From the NCBI GenBank assembly GCA_012735355.1, contig JAAYHP010000260.1, positions 1 to 10,185 of the forward strand: 10,185 bases of DNA, read 5' to 3'. The notes beneath the pieces were generated by a model. It was given only the letters and a program-made list of their open reading frames with translations. It was not told the DNA's origin and did no database searches. Below are positions 7,471 through 10,185 of the stretch, in pieces. This stretch comes from Lysinibacillus sp. GTDB lineage: Bacteria; Bacillota; Bacilli; Bacillales_A; Planococcaceae. A program made the position numbers and the translations under genes. Every line of letters starts with the position of its first letter. Positions within the stretch are counted from its first letter, which is position 1.

Positions 7471-7620
7471 TTAATTATTGCGGTTGTTGTTGTTGTTTTG
7501 TTGATTTTGCTTATTGTTTTGTTGGTTGCGACGAGCTTGTTCAAAGTTTTGCTCTTCTACAAATTCCTCGCGGTTGTTGTTATTATTGTTGTTGTTATTG
7601 TTATTGCGATTTTTAGCCAT
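7471..7620 (-). CDS. sspE: Small Asn/Gln-rich protein, probable divergent gamma-type small acid-soluble spore protein (SspE)
   Basis: A 49-codon gene running from ATG (7620-7618) to TAA (7471-7473), with a very good GGAGGTGA ribosome binding site 6 bases upstream and a strong terminator downstream. The product is MAKNR, eleven Asn (6-16), REEFVEEQNFEQARRNQQ (17-34), then an Asn/Gln-rich tail; it has no Cys or Trp. The central part lines up with the gamma-type SASP repeat EFASETNAQQVRQQNQQ (E-F-x-x-E-x-N-x-x-Q-x-R...N-Q-Q). Its place between mutY and ygaC matches sspE of B. subtilis. Gamma SASPs are spore-core amino-acid stores degraded in germination. Unlike the B. subtilis protein (about 84 residues, two repeats) this has one degenerate repeat and long Asn runs. 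It could be another small spore protein; synteny favours sspE. Confidence 0.75.
   Translation of the reverse strand: MAKNRNNNNNNNNNNNREEFVEEQNFEQARRNQQNNKQNQQNNNNNRNN
7483..7605 (-). repeat. AAC/AAT codon-repeat tracts within sspE
   Basis: Two runs of Asn codons: eleven at 7573-7605 (mixed AAC and AAT) and five pure AAC at 7483-7497. The second forms an uninterrupted trinucleotide repeat. Such tracts can change length by slippage in steps of one codon without breaking the frame. Confidence 0.75.
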
Positions 7621-7642
7621 GTCTGTTCACCTCCACGATAAA

Positions 7643-7672
7643 TATTGTGGGCAGATGAACGGTTTATTATTC
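7643..7672 (-). promoter_or_regulatory. Candidate sigma-G type (forespore) promoter of sspE
   Basis: GAATA (7668-7672), an 18-base spacer and CACAATA (7643-7649; 5 of 7 to CATACTA) read in the sspE direction, as expected for a gene transcribed in the forespore. The -35 box overlaps the mutY stop codons. The predicted leader would be short (about 16 bases, ribosome binding site near its 5' end), which weakens the case. Confidence 0.35.
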
Positions 7673-8737
7673 GGAAGGTTTCAAAATATGTTCTGTCATT
7701 GATTTCAAAATTTTCTGCATCGGTACAGGAAATGGTAAATCTTTAACATCTTCAATGGAAATTAACTGAACATTTTCAGGTAATTCTAATAGAACTTTGC
7801 CTTCTACAAAATGACTTTGCATGTTCCATATTAAATGGGAAAATACATGTTTTAACTCGAAAAAATTCTCCTTTAACACTTTGCAAATTTCTACATGATA
7901 TAAATTTTTTATCTCTTCAGCAAAGGTTTTATCCCTTTGAATCATCGGAAACTGCCACATATTCGCAAGTAACCCTTCACTAGGGCGTTTTTCAACTAAT
8001 ATTTTCCCATCGATGACTATAATGTACACATTGTAATATTCATTTTTTACTTTCGTTTTTTTCGTTTTTATAGGCAGCTGTTCCGCTACACCTTCTTGAA
8101 AACCAATACAATATTCTCTGACTGGACAAAGCAAACATTTTGGTGATGTAGGGGAACACACAGTCGCTCCTAAATCCATTAATGCTTGATTGAAATCACC
8201 AGGAAAGTCAGGATGGATTAACTCCTCCACTGCTTCTTCAAATATTTTTCTCGTTTTCGTTAATGAGATATCTTCTGTTATATGTAATACCCTGCTTAAA
8301 ACTCGCATGACATTCCCGTCTACTGCATGTTCTGGCAGATTATATGCAATGCTTAAAATAGCTCCCGCTGTATAAGGACCAACCCCTTTTAACTTTTGGA
8401 GGTCATGTCGATTATTTGGAACAATGCCATCGTATTTTTCTACAACTTCTTTTACGCCGGATTGTAAATTGCGGGCTCTTGAATAGTATCCTAATCCTTC
8501 CCACATTTTTAACAAATCCTCTTCATCAGCATTGGCGAGGGAACCAATGGTAGGGTATTTTTTTAGAAAACGTTGATAATAAGGTATAACTGTATCTACT
8601 CGTGTTTGTTGTAGCATCACTTCAGAAACCCAAATTTTGTATGGATCTTTCGTTTGCCTCCAAGGCAAATCTCTATGTTCTCTCTGATACCATTCAACGA
8701 GACTTTGTCGAAATTGTTGCGCATATGGATAATTCAC
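7667..8737 (-). CDS. mutY: Adenine DNA glycosylase MutY
   Basis: Removes adenine mispaired with 8-oxoguanine in DNA, the second line of the GO repair system. The 356 residues show the HhH-GPD fold: RDLPWRQTKDPYKIWVSEVMLQQTRV with catalytic Glu39, helix-hairpin-helix LKGVGPYTAGA (116-126), and VDGNVMRVLSR with catalytic Asp140. The [4Fe-4S] loop has Cys194, 201, 204 and 210 (C-X6-C-X2-C-X5-C). The C-terminal NUDIX-like domain (about 230-350) holds the FSH loop (299-301) that reads 8-oxoguanine. The start is GTG (8737-8735) with AGGAG 7 bases upstream. It ends with tandem TAA TAA. The gene diverges from yfhP. In B. subtilis the orthologue (yfhQ) sits beside yfhP too. No terminator follows, so the message may run into sspE. 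Confidence 0.96.
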   Translation of the reverse strand: MNYPYAQQFRQSLVEWYQREHRDLPWRQTKDPYKIWVSEVMLQQTRVDTVIPYYQRFLKKYPTIGSLANADEEDLLKMWEGLGYYSRARNLQSGVKEVVEKYDGIVPNNRHDLQKLKGVGPYTAGAILSIAYNLPEHAVDGNVMRVLSRVLHITEDISLTKTRKIFEEAVEELIHPDFPGDFNQALMDLGATVCSPTSPKCLLCPVREYCIGFQEGVAEQLPIKTKKTKVKNEYYNVYIIVIDGKILVEKRPSEGLLANMWQFPMIQRDKTFAEEIKNLYHVEICKVLKENFFELKHVFSHLIWNMQSHFVEGKVLLELPENVQLISIEDVKDLPFPVPMQKILKSMTEHILKPSE

Positions 8738-8744
8738 TTTTTCT

Positions 8745-8749
8745 CTCCT
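8745..8749 (-). promoter_or_regulatory. Ribosome binding site deciding the GTG start of mutY
   Basis: AGGAG on the minus strand with 7 bases to the GTG codon. No in-frame ATG lies nearby, and starting at the GTG gives an N-terminus of the usual MutY length. Confidence 0.7.
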
Positions 8750-8782
8750 AGCATTTTCGATTTTATTTATTAGTAAAAAGGG

Positions 8783-8788
8783 TATAAT
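8783..8788 (+). promoter_or_regulatory. Candidate -10 box of the yfhP promoter in the mutY/yfhP divergent region
   Basis: A perfect TATAAT lies 72 bases before the yfhP start. The sequence 17 bases upstream (ATTTTA, 8760-8765) is a poor -35 box, so the promoter may be weak or activated. The 123-base divergent region must also hold the mutY promoter, for which I see only AT-rich candidates overlapping the same bases on the other strand. Confidence 0.45.
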
Positions 8789-8860
8789 ATAGTTATATGG
8801 ACAAAAATAAAATATTTTCCATTAAAAAGTTTTATCCTCCGATTAAAAGGAGTTGATTAT

Positions 8861-9847
8861 ATGGATACAGGCACACACCTCGTTATGGGTGTAGCCCTTG
8901 GCGGTTTAGCATTAGTGGATCCAGTTGTAGCGAGTAGTACTGCTACTTTTGCAGCTGTTGCAACAGGTACTATAGTAGGTTCTCAAGCACCTGATGTAGA
9001 CACTGTGTTAAAACTACGCAATAATGCGGTTTATATAAGACATCATCGGGGAATTACCCACTCAGTTCCCGCTGTTATTCTATGGCCTATTGGAATTACA
9101 GCTATTTTATCACTCATTTTTCAAGAGGCCAACGTATTACACCTTTGGCTATGGACGTTTCTAGCCGTCTTTTTGCATGTTTTTGTTGATATATTTAACG
9201 CTTATGGAACCCAAGCTCTTCGACCATTCTCAAGAAAATGGGTAGCCCTTGGAGTCATTAATACGTTCGATCCTTTTATTTTCGGTATTCATTGCGTTGG
9301 GATTGTTTTATGGGCACTAGGTTTAAATCCTGTGATGACATTCGTCTTCATGTATTTAGTCATCATTGTTTATTATATTTTACGATTTTTCGTCCAACAT
9401 TCGGTCAAGAATGCTGTCCGTAAAACGATTCCAGATGCAGAAGCAATCATCGTTGCACCAACAATGAGATTTTTCACATGGAGAGTTGCTGCAAAATCGA
9501 AAACCCATTATTACGTTGGACGAGCATACGGCAGAACGATTAATATTTACGATAAATTTGAAATTCGTCCACTGCCAAAATCACCTTTAGTCGAAAAGGC
9601 AATGAACGATTCAAATTTAGCAGCCTTTGTATCCTTCTCCCCTATATACCATTGGGATATATCGGAGTTGGAAAATGGCCTAACGGAAGTCCGTTTAATC
9701 GATTTAAGATATCGCAGTAATGAGCGCTATCCTTTTGTGGCGGTAGCTCATCTTGATGATGATTTAAACATTGTAACATCGTATACTGGATGGATTTATA
9801 GTGAAGATAAACTTCAACGAAAACTGCAAATTGGTGCAAGTGACTAA
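8861..9847 (+). CDS. yfhP: YfhP, membrane-bound metal-dependent hydrolase-like protein (YdjM/DUF457 family)
   Basis: A membrane protein of unproven activity. The 328 residues are close to B. subtilis YfhP in length. The N-terminal half has the family's polar residues: DTGTHLVMG with His6, SQAPDVDTV with Asp45 and Asp47, RHHRGITHS (His61, His62, His67), and HVFVDIFNAYGTQ (His106, Asp110). They sit at or between hydrophobic segments near 68-88, 92-110, 140-154 and 158-177. This suggests a metal site at the membrane. The C-terminal 150 residues are soluble. AAAAGGAG upstream supports the start. For B. subtilis YfhP a negative effect on transcription of mutY, fabL, sspE and yfhP itself has been proposed. 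The protein shows no DNA-binding motif that I can recognise, so any regulation may be indirect. Confidence 0.9.
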   Translation: MDTGTHLVMGVALGGLALVDPVVASSTATFAAVATGTIVGSQAPDVDTVLKLRNNAVYIRHHRGITHSVPAVILWPIGITAILSLIFQEANVLHLWLWTFLAVFLHVFVDIFNAYGTQALRPFSRKWVALGVINTFDPFIFGIHCVGIVLWALGLNPVMTFVFMYLVIIVYYILRFFVQHSVKNAVRKTIPDAEAIIVAPTMRFFTWRVAAKSKTHYYVGRAYGRTINIYDKFEIRPLPKSPLVEKAMNDSNLAAFVSFSPIYHWDISELENGLTEVRLIDLRYRSNERYPFVAVAHLDDDLNIVTSYTGWIYSEDKLQRKLQIGASD

Positions 9848-9894
9848 ATAAATTGTTCGTATAATTATGGAAAAAAACAATATAAATTTAAAGT

Positions 9895-9924
9895 AAAAAC
9901 GCTCAGGTTTTTCTGAGCGTTTTT
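9895..9924. terminator. Bidirectional rho-independent terminator between convergent yfhP and yfhJ
   Basis: A perfect 12-bp stem AAAAACGCTCAG/CTGAGCGTTTTT around the 6-base loop GTTTTT. The A-run on one side and T-run on the other let it work in both directions: 47 bases after yfhP, and about 100 bases after yfhJ. The rest of the gap (9925-10028) is AT-rich and I see no gene or other element in it. Confidence 0.92.
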
Positions 9925-10028
9925 AGCATGATATTTTATTACCAATAGAGTTGAGGTTAATTAAAAAACTATTAACTATTGATTATCCCATTCACACTAT
10001 TCTATGTAGTTGAATACTTATCTTTTTC

Positions 10029-10185
10029 TTACTCTTCATCTAACAAATGGGCGTATTTCGGGTTACGGCCTGCGAATTCATGGATTTTATCGCCATAACT
10101 TTCGATCCACTGACGGATAATACGTTCTGTATATTCCGCCCCTCGATAAGCATAACCAGCCTTTGCATACGTTGCTTCGAAATCT
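10029..10185 (-). CDS. yfhJ: YfhJ family protein (WVELL family), C-terminal part only; 5' end outside the window
   Basis: An open frame of 51 residues runs from the right edge to TAA at 10029-10031. It begins DFEATYAKAGYAYRGAEYTE and ends NPKYAHLLDEE. This fits the C-terminal half of the short (about 85-90 residue) YfhJ proteins of Bacillaceae. In these, a WVELL motif, which would lie just beyond the edge, is followed by a D-F-E-x-T-x-A-K-A-G stretch and a WI-x-x-Y-G segment (here RQWIESYGDKIHEF). Function is unknown; the family is restricted to spore-forming bacilli as far as I know. yfhJ lies near yfhP in B. subtilis, so position supports the call. The recognition is from memory of the family. 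Confidence 0.75.
   Translation of the reverse strand, partial: DFEATYAKAGYAYRGAEYTERIIRQWIESYGDKIHEFAGRNPKYAHLLDEE

Noticed and set aside
7329..7544. A minus-strand 71-codon frame overlapping the 3' half of sspE and its terminator.
   Set aside because: It runs through a strong terminator hairpin, has no ribosome binding site, and its Thr/Lys runs are frame-shifted readings of the sspE codon repeats. No similarity to YgaB was recognised.
7483..7605. Repeated GTT units that look like a small tandem repeat or array.
   Set aside because: Unit length is three bases with no spacers; it is codon repetition in a gene, not CRISPR or an origin iteron array.
7447..7641. A plus-strand 64-codon frame encoding an almost wholly Val/Ile/Leu peptide, with a GGAAG-like site upstream, resembling a small membrane toxin antisense to sspE.
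   Set aside because: Antisense reading of Asn and Gln codons (AAC, AAT, CAA) automatically gives Val, Ile and Leu codons (GTT, ATT, TTG). The hydrophobicity is a by-product of the Asn-rich sspE gene, the upstream site is part of the sspE terminator arm region, and no promoter or terminator fits.
9848..10028. Possible small spore-protein gene (sspK-like) between yfhP and yfhJ.
   Set aside because: No open frame with a ribosome binding site is present; the stretch holds a terminator and AT-rich sequence.

Overview
The window is AT-rich chromosomal DNA from an endospore-forming member of the Bacillaceae. This rests on a gamma-type small acid-soluble spore protein gene, a YfhJ-family protein, Gram-positive style ribosome binding sites (including TTG and GTG starts with strong Shine-Dalgarno sequences), and a gene order that largely follows the yfhJ / yfhP / mutY / sspE / ygaC / ygaD region of Bacillus subtilis. 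I cannot name the species.

Left part (1-4707, all minus strand): an operon for a peptide-type ABC importer. In transcription order it is dppD-like ATPase, dppF-like ATPase, lipoprotein substrate-binding protein, dppB-like permease (cut by the left edge). A dppC-like permease is expected just outside. The gene order D-F-A-B is that of the B. subtilis app operon, but the binding protein resembles the E. coli DppA (dipeptide) clade. The two ATPase genes overlap by 29 bases. A hairpin sits between the binding-protein and permease genes. A leader of about 210 bases separates dppD from the terminator of the gene upstream.

Middle part (4708-7437, minus strand): ygaD, a fused membrane/ATPase ABC exporter half-transporter with a TTG start, and ygaC, a nucleoside tri/diphosphatase whose catalytic and metal-binding residues are all in place. 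Each has its own rho-independent terminator, so they look like separate transcription units.

Right part (7471-10185): a 49-residue Asn-rich gene not detected by ordinary ORF length cut-offs, which I read as a divergent gamma-type spore protein (sspE). It lies 46 bases downstream of mutY (adenine DNA glycosylase, minus strand, GTG start). mutY is divergent from yfhP (plus strand, membrane protein of the YdjM/DUF457 family). A perfect 12-bp bidirectional terminator separates yfhP from the convergent 3' part of yfhJ, which runs off the right edge.

No CRISPR, insertion sequence, phage, tRNA or rRNA feature was seen. I do not see an undescribed multi-gene system. The points worth a second look are the unusual SspE with its altered protease site and codon-repeat tracts, the intercistronic hairpin in the peptide-transport operon, and several candidate regulatory palindromes.
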